A stretch of DNA of 50,824 bases, taken from IMG/VR virus record IMGVR_UViG_3300009636_000009, positions 1-50,824 of that record, one strand, 5' to 3'. Shown piece after piece: positions 39,534 through 49,300 of the stretch (position 1 is the stretch's first letter; each line of letters opens with the position of its first letter). The notes beneath the pieces are model-generated. The model made no database searches, was not told where the DNA came from, and saw only the letters and a program-made list of their open reading frames with translations. The translations under genes were made by a program, and so were the position numbers. Source of the stretch: a virus.

Positions 39534-39541
39534 TATAAATA
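39534..39541 (-). promoter_or_regulatory. TATTTATA box upstream of 39514
   Basis: Coding-strand TATTTATA ending 19 bases before the ATG, with GGAG between them: the layout of a promoter with a short leader carrying a ribosome-binding site. Confidence 0.45.
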
Positions 39542-39544
39542 TAG

Positions 39545-42244
39545 TTAGAAATCTATTTTCACCACAAAATTAATAGGAAAATCTGGGGTAATTTTGATTG
39601 GCGAACCCAATTTTGCTATGGCTACTAAATCACATCCATCATATAATCCAATTGAAGTTACTGTAGGTGCCAAATATGAACCCGTTGGGTCCTGCTTGAC
39701 TAAACTTTCATATTCTAAAAAGGTAGGATTAATCATCGGTGGTTGACCACGAAGAGTTTTACTATTCATATAATCAAGAATATTAGCCAAAAATTTGTTC
39801 TGTGAATTTGGAGTAATATAAAGATTATAATTTTTCTGTGTTAATCTGTAAATAAAGTATTTCCACAAAATATACATGTCATTATTATCAATTTTATTAT
39901 CATTGTTAAAATCCAAATCTCCATACATAGTATTATTTATGGTGGAATAACTTGAGGCAAATAAATTATCTGTTCCAACCCAAAAAGATGAATACATCTT
40001 AAACACAGCTGGTTCTTCATTTGTAGTAGTATCAACAATTGAAGAACTCCAATCAGTATTTGGTTGTCCTGTTACTTCAGTATTCTTGTAGGCCATATAC
40101 CTAAGTAATACATCTGCATCTTGAAAATCAAATTTGCCATTTTGATTTATATCAAATTCGGCATTTGGAAATATAATTGCTGTTGGATTGGTACTAACGT
40201 TAAATTCTCCTATATCAACAGGACAAACAACTTGTTTTTCAAATATGGTCTGAGAAGATGTGAATTCTATATCATAATCATATTCATTAACAGTATTACT
40301 GAGTTGTAATCCCTCAAAATTTGAACCAGAAGTCATAATAACCATTTTACCGTTTCTATAAAAAACATTACCAACATAAAAATTTGGGCGAAGATTTTTA
40401 AGATTATAAATGTAAGATTTTCCACTAAGGTCGCCAATAACATCCACACTACCAGTAAAGCTTCCCGTAAAAGGACTCAAATCCATGATAGTGTTTGACC
40501 CTGATATCAACATAGGAGAACCTATTATGATGAATTGATTACTAATATTTGCATCCCACCCATACACACGATATGGTGACAAAAACTGTTTTTTAACTTG
40601 ATAAATATTGGATATATCCCAATCAATATTAGTTGTGTCGGGTATAGAACCTGTGTTTTTGTTATATAAAATAAATTGCCCATTTAAAAGAGCATCAGGA
40701 CTATCTCCACAAAACCATTTTTGGAATAAAGAACCTCGAAGATAACAAATTGAAGAAGATAAAGCATTTATTTTTGGAACTCCTGCTACAGCATATTGAT
40801 CATAAACACTCACCGACCAACCTAACATATTATTGTTGATAATCTTTTCATTACCATATGATTTTCTAGCCAAATAATATCCATAGTTTGCATTAGCACA
40901 TCTTTCAAAGAAATAAACAGAACCTTGTGTATATGATAAACTGTCATTTTCATATTCTTGTATAGTTCTGTCAGTTGGTGCTCCTACCATTACTGTATTA
41001 CCATACATCGAAACAGAATGACCAAAAGAATCATTAACATTCGGATAATTTAAAACTATAGGAAAAGTAGGATAAAATGGAAGTGGATAAATAGAACCAC
41101 TATCAGGATACAAAGTAAACGTATTATTCCATTCAGTTCCATCAAATTCATAAATATAAGCTCTAGATTCACTTGATTTCAAACTTCCAACAACCATACT
41201 CCAACTAAAAGAGGATGATGCTTTATTCATTCCAATACTAGCACCAAAATCATCATCTACATCAATATCGGAAGGTAGTGGTAACGTTTGAAAAAACGAC
41301 CAACTCAGATTATTTTCATCCAATTTTCTAAACATGAATACTGCTCCCATACTTCCTGATTCAAGAGGTGAACCTACAGCCAACCATTCATCATTTAATG
41401 AAACAGAATACCCAAAGGAAGATGTTATGACAGGATTTGGATTATATATTGTCGTTAAGTATGGATTTGTTCCAACTATTCCAACTGTTCTTAGACTTAA
41501 ATTTACAAGGTCTGTATTTGTATAAAATGTTTGTATGTTTACATTACCACCACTATTTGATGTTGATGCTATTGACACGTTTATCCAATTAGCTCCCGGA
41601 GTCAATAAATCCAATGATTGAAGTAATACAAATGAATAATTTTGTACTGATGGAACATTTGCTTGAACAGTCACAGGCCCATTTAGTGATGAAGAGAAAT
41701 AACTGGTAATTGTAGGTGGTATTCTCTTAGCATAAGGGTCTATATCTAATACTGAAACATCAAAAAGGTCAACATATCCCGACCCTGTAAAAACAAAAGA
41801 CTCCGTTATAAATGTAAATGTACTTGTAAAGTATGGATTTCCTATTGCTAATAAAGTATTACGTAAATCTAATGATAATCCATATCCATCTTCCGAAGCT
41901 GTATAATATAATCCCGTATCAACAGACAAATCCAAGTCTGCAGTATAAGGGATGGAACCTGTATATTCTGTTTGTATATAATCGGTTGGACCTGTTGGAA
42001 AAGGATTATTATATTCTGTTGTTAACAAAATCAATTCGGATGGAGTTAAAGGGCGAAAAAGAGTTGTTTTATAATCATGAATATCTGAATTTATATTATA
42101 TTTATAAACTTCTACGGAACCTGTTCTGGTAAGGCTACTTGTCATTGGGTCATAACGAAATAAACTAGGATTTCCCACTGCTGCCCAATATCCATCGCAT
42201 GCTACAGACCATCCAAAATTTTGGTTATAAATATTTGCAATCAT
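39545..42244 (-). CDS. FG-GAP-type beta-propeller tail protein with dockerin-like calcium loops
   Basis: An 899-residue structural protein. Seven FG-GAP-like repeats start near 10, 118, 276, 330, 405, 471 and 560, with patterns such as FGYSVSLNDEWLAVGSP and FGHSVSMYGNTVMVGAP, consistent with a seven-bladed integrin-alpha-type propeller. Two dockerin-like loops follow: DINQNGKFDFQDADVLLRYM (near 697) and DLDFNNDNKIDNNDMYILW (near 774), both with the DxNxxGxxDxxD calcium-loop spacing. The last 40 residues (IGLYDGCDLVAIAKLGSPIK to the end) match the C-terminus of the 394-residue gene at 44424, a shared docking module. Probably a tail-tip adhesin; substrate unknown. Confidence 0.85.
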   Translation of the reverse strand: MIANIYNQNFGWSVACDGYWAAVGNPSLFRYDPMTSSLTRTGSVEVYKYNINSDIHDYKTTLFRPLTPSELILLTTEYNNPFPTGPTDYIQTEYTGSIPYTADLDLSVDTGLYYTASEDGYGLSLDLRNTLLAIGNPYFTSTFTFITESFVFTGSGYVDLFDVSVLDIDPYAKRIPPTITSYFSSSLNGPVTVQANVPSVQNYSFVLLQSLDLLTPGANWINVSIASTSNSGGNVNIQTFYTNTDLVNLSLRTVGIVGTNPYLTTIYNPNPVITSSFGYSVSLNDEWLAVGSPLESGSMGAVFMFRKLDENNLSWSFFQTLPLPSDIDVDDDFGASIGMNKASSSFSWSMVVGSLKSSESRAYIYEFDGTEWNNTFTLYPDSGSIYPLPFYPTFPIVLNYPNVNDSFGHSVSMYGNTVMVGAPTDRTIQEYENDSLSYTQGSVYFFERCANANYGYYLARKSYGNEKIINNNMLGWSVSVYDQYAVAGVPKINALSSSICYLRGSLFQKWFCGDSPDALLNGQFILYNKNTGSIPDTTNIDWDISNIYQVKKQFLSPYRVYGWDANISNQFIIIGSPMLISGSNTIMDLSPFTGSFTGSVDVIGDLSGKSYIYNLKNLRPNFYVGNVFYRNGKMVIMTSGSNFEGLQLSNTVNEYDYDIEFTSSQTIFEKQVVCPVDIGEFNVSTNPTAIIFPNAEFDINQNGKFDFQDADVLLRYMAYKNTEVTGQPNTDWSSSIVDTTTNEEPAVFKMYSSFWVGTDNLFASSYSTINNTMYGDLDFNNDNKIDNNDMYILWKYFIYRLTQKNYNLYITPNSQNKFLANILDYMNSKTLRGQPPMINPTFLEYESLVKQDPTGSYLAPTVTSIGLYDGCDLVAIAKLGSPIKITPDFPINFVVKIDF

Positions 42245-42279
42245 AACTATAACTATCCATATAAAAAATAATTTTCAAA

Positions 42280-42939
42280 TTATACTCCCCAATACCAATT
42301 ACATCCAGATGAACTGGCATTTGCATTAAATGTATTTGAAAAATAACCTATTTCCTGTTGGTGAGAAAATAAATTAGTTCCAGCAAACAAATTTCCATTA
42401 CCGTCATCCATTACAGTGTATGGATTATCATAAGTATCAATATACATCGTAATTGTATTCGGTAAGATTTTATCTCCATATAAATATCTTGGAATATCAA
42501 TCAGCCAAAATCCATTTGATAAAAATCGTTTGGTTTTAGAAAGTTCAAAATCAATATTTTCAATACCCCACATTTTACTTGGGTCATAGTAAGTATTATA
42601 AAACGCTGTTTTAACTTGATAATAAATGGACCTCTGATATGTTCCATCCAAATTCACAGGGTCAGAATCAGGATAAAATGAACCTGTAACATTTAAACCT
42701 TGTTCTATTGTAGCTAAATCATATGGTGCCGGATTTAATGCTAAACTACACGAAATATTTAAAACTGGAGAAGAACTTCCATTACCATAATCAAGAAATT
42801 GTAATGCAAGAGTAACAACTGATTGCGTACCCATAGGCAGTAAAAGCAAGTCGGAATTATCAGTGTTGTTAACTGACCATGCTTTTATTGCACTAAAAGG
42901 TGTAGATTGAACTTGATACTTTTTAAGTGATTTTATCAT
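42280..42939 (-). CDS. Conserved tail protein, paralogue of N-domain of 42942-44414
   Basis: A 219-residue protein whose whole length aligns by eye with residues 1-217 of its upstream neighbour: ML/IKSL...Q.TPF.A...W.V.N, then Y.NSDP/YPDSDPVN, GTYQR..Y.Q, WG.ENIDFE.SKTKRF and DDGNGNLFAGTNLFS.QQE. This is a tandem gene duplication. Composition is that of a beta-rich virion protein. It ends in SGCNWYWGV where the longer paralogue continues into a propeller, so this copy may be the propeller-less partner or cap. Function within the tail unknown. Confidence 0.85.
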   Translation of the reverse strand: MIKSLKKYQVQSTPFSAIKAWSVNNTDNSDLLLLPMGTQSVVTLALQFLDYGNGSSSPVLNISCSLALNPAPYDLATIEQGLNVTGSFYPDSDPVNLDGTYQRSIYYQVKTAFYNTYYDPSKMWGIENIDFELSKTKRFLSNGFWLIDIPRYLYGDKILPNTITMYIDTYDNPYTVMDDGNGNLFAGTNLFSHQQEIGYFSNTFNANASSSGCNWYWGV

Positions 42940-42941
42940 AT

Positions 42942-44414
42942 TTAATCAGTAGTATATTGTCTTCCAATTATAATGGAACTTCCATAGGCCAGAAGTCCCC
43001 GTACTTCCGGTGAAAAATGTTCATGGACAACTGGCGTCCATACAATAGTATCGGTTGACTGGTAAAAAGTATTATTTAAACCTGCTACGTAATACACACC
43101 ATTATCAAATAGAACAGTATATAAGTCATTTGTGATATCGCTGCTTCGAATATTCCATAGAGTTCCATTCGATGATACTATAATAGTACCCCCAAAACCT
43201 GCAGCAACAAAGTTATTGCCGTCATAAATAACTTGGTGAAGTTCACTGCTTACTCCAGAAATTTGGACTGACCACAAAGTAGCGTTTGTTGACGTGATAA
43301 CAATTCCACCACGTCCAACTGCGACATACTGTCCTTGAGCGTAAATTACGCTATACAGGTCGTTTCCTACGGGAGAATCATGTTTTGTCCATAAAGTTCC
43401 ATTCAATGAAAGAATTGTAGTACCGCCGGTTCCTACAGCAACGTATTGTCCATTTGCATAAATTATTGATTGTAAATTGGATAGTGTGGGCGATACTTGT
43501 TGATACCAGACAATGGCATCTGAGGATGTATATATTACACCATCATTCCCTACACCAACAAACAAAGAATTTACATAAATAAAACTAACAATTGTATCAT
43601 TGACATCACCTATAAAAGTCCAATAGTATCCATCAGGCGAAGAAAAGAAATTGCTACCATCGGTACCATAGAGTGTACCATTTACATCTATTATACAGCG
43701 AAACCCATATGCTCCTATACAATCTTGGGGAACAAATATAAAAGAAAGGGAAGGCTTCGGTGTTAATGATTCCCAATACCAATCACAACCTCTATCACTA
43801 GCAGTTACAAAATTATTTGGATATGTACCAAGTTCTTGCTGACGGGAAAATAAATTAGTTCCAGCAAACAAATTTCCATTACCATCATCTACAATAGTAT
43901 AATTATTATCTGTTGTAGTATCATACATCACAATAGTATTAGGTAACATTTTTTCTCCAAAAACTGCTTGAGGAATTTCAAACATTTTGAATTTATCAGT
44001 TATAAATCTTTTTGTTTTGGAATTTTCAAAATCAATGTTTTCCAATCCCCAAATTTTTGTAGGGTCACGATAATTGTTATAAAACATACCAGCAATTTGT
44101 GTATAAACACACCGTTGATAAGTTCCATCTGGATTTTGAGGGTCGGAGTTAGGATAAAAAATTCCCGTAACTTTTAGTCCATCTTTAAACAAAGCTAAGT
44201 CAAGTTCTTGTTGTTCCAATGCAATATTACAAGCACTAGCAGTTATAGGACCAGAAAGTTCATTATCAATATACTCCAGAGCAACAGGTAGACCAGCACT
44301 TCCACTATGTTCCATGAGAATTAAATCCTCATTTATTACATTGGATACTTCCCAATTTTGTGTAGCAACAAAAGGTGTGGTTTGCGTATCATCTTTATAA
44401 AGTGATTTAAGCAT
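42942..44414 (-). CDS. Conserved tail protein with Asp-box/Ycf48-like propeller
   Basis: A 490-residue protein. Residues 1-217 are the paralogue of the next gene's product. From about 225 six repeats of 40-45 residues follow, with GQYVAVG.GG.I..S.NGTLW signatures (IYANGQYVAVGTGG, IYAQGQYVAVGRGG, IYDGNNFVAAGFGG and others), typical of Ycf48/BNR-type beta-propellers. They resemble the blade units of the giant fibre at the left edge but are more diverged. A receptor- or glycan-binding head displayed on a tail domain is likely. It ends two bases before the paralogue's start and begins nine bases after the stop of the 394-residue gene. Confidence 0.86.
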   Translation of the reverse strand: MLKSLYKDDTQTTPFVATQNWEVSNVINEDLILMEHSGSAGLPVALEYIDNELSGPITASACNIALEQQELDLALFKDGLKVTGIFYPNSDPQNPDGTYQRCVYTQIAGMFYNNYRDPTKIWGLENIDFENSKTKRFITDKFKMFEIPQAVFGEKMLPNTIVMYDTTTDNNYTIVDDGNGNLFAGTNLFSRQQELGTYPNNFVTASDRGCDWYWESLTPKPSLSFIFVPQDCIGAYGFRCIIDVNGTLYGTDGSNFFSSPDGYYWTFIGDVNDTIVSFIYVNSLFVGVGNDGVIYTSSDAIVWYQQVSPTLSNLQSIIYANGQYVAVGTGGTTILSLNGTLWTKHDSPVGNDLYSVIYAQGQYVAVGRGGIVITSTNATLWSVQISGVSSELHQVIYDGNNFVAAGFGGTIIVSSNGTLWNIRSSDITNDLYTVLFDNGVYYVAGLNNTFYQSTDTIVWTPVVHEHFSPEVRGLLAYGSSIIIGRQYTTD

Positions 44415-44423
44415 TTCATTATT

Positions 44424-45608
44424 TTAAAAATCCAATCTGACCTTAATTAAAAGCTCATTGTCAAAGGTTTTTATAGCAGGTCTACTTAATTTACCAACTG
44501 CTACCAGTTCATTGCTAGCATCATACAAACCAATCGTAGTAATATATGTTGTTGGATTTGTAATAAAATCAGAATTGTATATAGTTCCGGCAGCATGAAT
44601 ACCGTCTGTACCATCATAAACATATGTCGGATTATTAGAATAATTAAAATCAAGATTTTTAACTCTCACAAAATAATGCTGAGATGGAACATATTCAGTT
44701 TTACGAACTTTCATTGTATTATTTGCATTCTGAATTGCCCAAAAGAATACTTTATGATTTACAGTAGTTGGGACTAATGATAATTGGCCGAGAATAGGTA
44801 TACCAGAAATACTTCCAGTACTATAATTTGACATACATACTGTTCCAGCACCACTAGGACTAGGCGGCCCAACTGTTCCTGAAAGATTACTCAATCCTAT
44901 GAGTTGATCAATAATTTTAGCATTAAATACAACTACACCATCTTCTGGATAGAATAATCCAATACCCTGATATGAAGGCAAAGTGGTCGTTGAACCATTA
45001 ATAGACCCTATTATCAAATTATAAACTGATGAAGCTTGAGAAAAGAATGGTGAATCATCTCGTAAAGTTATAGAACCATTAGACCCCGTTAATGTAATTT
45101 CAAAAAGACCCTCATCAACTTTGTCTTTCATTTTATAAGAGGAAAAATTTATAACAAATATATCATATCCAGTAATCATTTGAGGATTAGCAGAACTTCC
45201 AGATAAAAATTGAAACAATCCAGTTTCTCCTTCTCCCAACAATAAATTTTGATATTGCGTATAAATAGCTTTGGGTGCAAACGCTAAAATACTTCCAGTA
45301 TCTAAATCAAAAGAACCACTTCCAAATTCACCATAATAATTACCATAAGCTACTGAAAAATATGGGTCATTATTACCATAAGTTGTGGTATCTGGAAATA
45401 TATTAATATAATACATGGTTCTACGAATATCATAAATTGATGCTCCGAACGAAGGTGATGGTGTAGTTGCTGATTGGGTTAGTGCAAAAAAGTCATCAAG
45501 AAAAGAACTTTGAGTTAGGAAGGTAACTCCTTCGGGCCAAAATCCACTTGTAACGGTACTCGTTCTACCAGCTACTATATCAGTGGGGTCAAATTGATTG
45601 AATATCAT
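44424..45608 (-). CDS. Conserved tail/baseplate structural protein, 394 aa
   Basis: Starts MIFNQFDPTDIVAGRTSTVTSGFWPEG and shows a beta-rich body (YYINIFPD, DPYFSVAYGNYYGEFGSG, TGYDIFVINFSSYKMKDKVDEG, YNLIIGSINGS). The C-terminal 40 residues, TTIGLYDASNELVAVGKLS and on, are homologous to the end of the FG-GAP protein at 39545. I recall similar proteins from uncultured T4-like phages without a defined role; baseplate or neck placement is a guess. It ends nine bases before the propeller gene and follows the 218-residue gene by 10 bp. Confidence 0.82.
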   Translation of the reverse strand: MIFNQFDPTDIVAGRTSTVTSGFWPEGVTFLTQSSFLDDFFALTQSATTPSPSFGASIYDIRRTMYYINIFPDTTTYGNNDPYFSVAYGNYYGEFGSGSFDLDTGSILAFAPKAIYTQYQNLLLGEGETGLFQFLSGSSANPQMITGYDIFVINFSSYKMKDKVDEGLFEITLTGSNGSITLRDDSPFFSQASSVYNLIIGSINGSTTTLPSYQGIGLFYPEDGVVVFNAKIIDQLIGLSNLSGTVGPPSPSGAGTVCMSNYSTGSISGIPILGQLSLVPTTVNHKVFFWAIQNANNTMKVRKTEYVPSQHYFVRVKNLDFNYSNNPTYVYDGTDGIHAAGTIYNSDFITNPTTYITTIGLYDASNELVAVGKLSRPAIKTFDNELLIKVRLDF

Positions 45609-45618
45609 ATAATTATAT

Positions 45619-46275
45619 TTATGTTGTTATATTAGTAGTCGTCAGTGGGACTGTTACTGTAACTTCAATACTCAAACTACCTCCAGATTCATTACCAATA
45701 ATTGTCAATGTCGTAGAAGTTGTTTGACCTAAACTACTATTCGGAAGAAAGATAAAAGTTTGTCCTACAACAACCTGTGAACTGGATGTATTGATATCAC
45801 CAGCAAATGCTGGTATTGTACTAGAAACAGAATTAATTGAATTAGCTTGAGAAACAATCAAAACACCAACATTCTTATTTCCAAGAATTGCTGTATAACC
45901 AAGAGTAAGATTATAAGGTGGATTGGTTGAAGGAGCAATGGTAATCTGACCAGTATAATTACTAGCAACCGAAATTTTATCCTGTGCAATACTGATAACA
46001 GGAATAGAAGTAACGCCTTGATTAAGACTTACCAATTTATATTTCATGACCTGAGTTTCATCGGAAACAGGTTCAAAAACAGGTGTATTTCTTATAGCAA
46101 TATCATAAAAAGCACTACCATTTGGATGATTTGGTTGATAAAGTGTATAGTCAATTTCATCGTCTGCCAAAGCAAATGATGTAATATTCAGATTTCCATT
46201 CTGCGCCAGAAGCTGGCGTCCTTTTTTAGTAAGAATAGCATCTACAGTTATTGTTTGATTGTCAATATATCCCAT
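45619..46275 (-). CDS. Conserved tail structural protein, 218 aa
   Basis: The start MGYIDNQTITVDAILTKKGR followed by LLAQNGNLNITSFALADDEIDY and NHPNGSAFYDIAIRNTPVFE is a block I know from many large T4-like phages, where it is a conserved structural orphan. The second half is Thr/Ser-rich Ig-like beta sandwich (GSLSIEVTVTVPL). It follows the giant protein gene by 63 bp. A tail or baseplate role is inferred from gene order. Confidence 0.84.
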   Translation of the reverse strand: MGYIDNQTITVDAILTKKGRQLLAQNGNLNITSFALADDEIDYTLYQPNHPNGSAFYDIAIRNTPVFEPVSDETQVMKYKLVSLNQGVTSIPVISIAQDKISVASNYTGQITIAPSTNPPYNLTLGYTAILGNKNVGVLIVSQANSINSVSSTIPAFAGDINTSSSQVVVGQTFIFLPNSSLGQTTSTTLTIIGNESGGSLSIEVTVTVPLTTTNITT

Positions 46276-46338
46276 ATGAATTTCTCTTTTCTCTTATAAG
46301 TATTCTCTTAAATGTGTTTTTTTCCATCTTTCCATATT

Positions 46339-49300
46339 TTAACTGGAGCCGCCCCTACTACCGGGAGGACCGCCCCTACTGGGAGGACCCTTACTAGGTC
46401 GTCTGGTTGGCCCAGCCGAACCTCCACCAGATAAAACTATTTGACCAGTAGTTGAAGAAGGAACAGTTTGAATAACATTACTAGCATTTATTACAGTAAC
46501 ATTACTGACGTTAGTTGATTGAACAGGAGAACTTCCATCGTTAATACCATTACTATTAATCGTTGAATCTGATGTTTCTTGTCCTTTAATAAAAATTCTA
46601 TTACCATAGGTTCCATATTTTATTTTTGAGAATTGTTGTAATTTATGAGAATAATGATTTCTTGGATAACCAGAAACCAATTCAAAATATTGTGATAAAG
46701 GACTTATATTTAAATTAAAGTTGGTTTTGGTAATAGGTGTAAATATATTTGCAGAAGCACTTATATTACTTACTTTTTGATCTGGTGTTCCAAGAAACGT
46801 GTTAGTTCTATGAAGATATGCATTTGCAACAAAATCATATGTATAAGAATAGCTTGATGAGTCATATACAGGCAATGATACTAAATCCGTAAAATATATT
46901 AGATTTCTCATATAATGTTCATCAAGCATAACGTATCTATAAAGATATAGCGACGAGGATGAATATGTGTTATCTAATGGATTATCAGAACGAATATATT
47001 CCCCTGTTTTGGCATAATAATAATATTTATCCCACACTTTTACCATATAGTATAGAATTGGATGATTTCCTTGATTAGAACCTGAAAAGAATTTATTTGG
47101 ATAATTAACACCGTGGTCAGGTCCAATTATAAATCTACCACCTTCATCTTGAGAAGTTACCGAACCATAAATAGGAATGGTGTAATTAGATGATAATGGT
47201 CCTGATGAAGATGTTTCCCACAATCTAGGCAATAATTCAAAATCAGGATAGAAGGAATGTTGAATTTTATCCATGAAATCAGTATAATATCCACTTCCAA
47301 TATTAGAAGGCTTTACTTCTGTAGGGTCATCTATGTATGTTAAGTCTATTATATCACTATAACTTGGAGGCATAGAGTTTGCCATAGACTGTTGTAATTG
47401 TGGAAAACCACCGTTTACCAATGTCCAGTCAGTATTAAAATCTGTCCAAAAAAGACATTCATCAAAATTATAAATATTTTTTATTACAGTTGGAGTTTTA
47501 TATGAAATGTCAAGACTAGCTGTTATTGGCCTATTTTGATATTTTGGTCTTTCAAGAAGTGTTGGCTCAATTACCACACCTGTATAAGAATTAGCTCTAG
47601 CTGGTATAATATTTCGTATAGCTTGAAAAATAGATTTATCAAAATAAAATTTATATACTGTCAATAATTCATTAAAATATGTTCTTTTATTACCATTTGT
47701 ATTATATTCATAATTTTTATTAACTAAATTTGCATATTTGTCATTGTAAAGGTCAGATGTATTACCAATAAGCCCCATAATGCCGCTTTTACCAACATAT
47801 CTCAAAATATCTTTATTTTTAGAATCCTGTGGGTCAATAAAAAATCCAAGTTGATTAGACTCACCTGAAACTGTTATATCAGGATTAATGGTTGACCTGT
47901 CAAATGGGTCAAGTCTAGTATCGAGATTATAAGATAATGTTCGGATTTTAACATTTTTATATTTATTAGGTCCAAATTTAGATGCATCAATATTCTGTTG
48001 GTATGTCAATTCTTGAAATTGATATGGATAAACTGATTGAGAAAACCATTGACATGTAGGATAACCAACCCAAGAAGCAGAAAAAGCATTTCCAATTGCT
48101 TCTGGAAAGTTATGAGCAATAATTTCAACTGAACCTGTCGGATAATAAGATTGCCAATTTTGTTCAATAATACTCAAAGATGCAGAATATAAAGTAGGAT
48201 TAACAGTAGTAAGAGTTTGGTCTGTGTAATAGTTTGGAATAGCATAGTATGGAGATTCATTATCAACCCACACAGAACCACTATAATAATACATGTTTTG
48301 TGGATAATCCCAATTTAATCTTACCCATAAATGTTGATAAGGAACAGAACCACTAAAACCATATGAATTTAAATCATCAACGTGTTCTTCAAAATCGTTA
48401 TCATCAATAGGAACATCCCAAATTAATAATTTATCCAATGCCCCTTTAAATGTTCCATCACTTAATCTAAATTTACCAAATTGAGAAAATACATCATTGT
48501 CATTATTATAAAAAATTGCATCGGATGTAGAATAAAAAATTTTTCTTCCATTTTCATTCCTTTGAACGGTTAAATCATATTCAGTAGGAATATCATTTAA
48601 ATCTGTAGATGGGTCAAATAAAGAATTTGGATAATTTCTTCTCAACATCACACTAAAAATATCACCATTGAAAATAGGCAATACACTACTTGTTATATTA
48701 ATACCTGAAGAACCAGAACCCATTTGAAACACAACTTTTCCAGTATATTGACCCGGAACTCTATAGAATCCTAAAGCCCAATTAAAATTATAAGAACTTG
48801 AATATGGATATGGAATACTTGTAAATAATGGGAAAAATTTAAAATTTGGGTAATAAGTATTGTTAGGGTCAGAACCAATGGAAAATTTGAATTCTGTTGT
48901 CATAACTGAATATGGTATTGGTCCTTCAATGTAATCACTCACGCCTGAGAATTGGAGCATATACATTTTTTCATCTAGTTCATATGTAGGAGATATATCG
49001 CTAGCATAATCTGTCCCACCATATTCTCTTATCGTAAGCATCGATGAAGGTAAACCATAACATGACAACAAATAATCCACACATTGTTCTGTACCCTTGG
49101 TCTTATAGATGCCCGGTAAACTAATGAGAATGCGATTCCATATAATTTGAAGTCTCTGTTGGGAAGATAAAGCATTATAAGATGCTGAATTCATACTGTT
49201 CAGATATACTTCGTCAAGGTCTAGCGACCCAATAATATCATCGACATCCCATCCAAAAGAATACAACATTTCTTTTAATGTATTGGTTGGAAGGCTAGAA

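Noticed and set aside
42226-42233. Another TATTTATA in coding sense near 42244
   Set aside because: It lies inside the first codons of the gene, after the start, so it was not counted among the upstream boxes.
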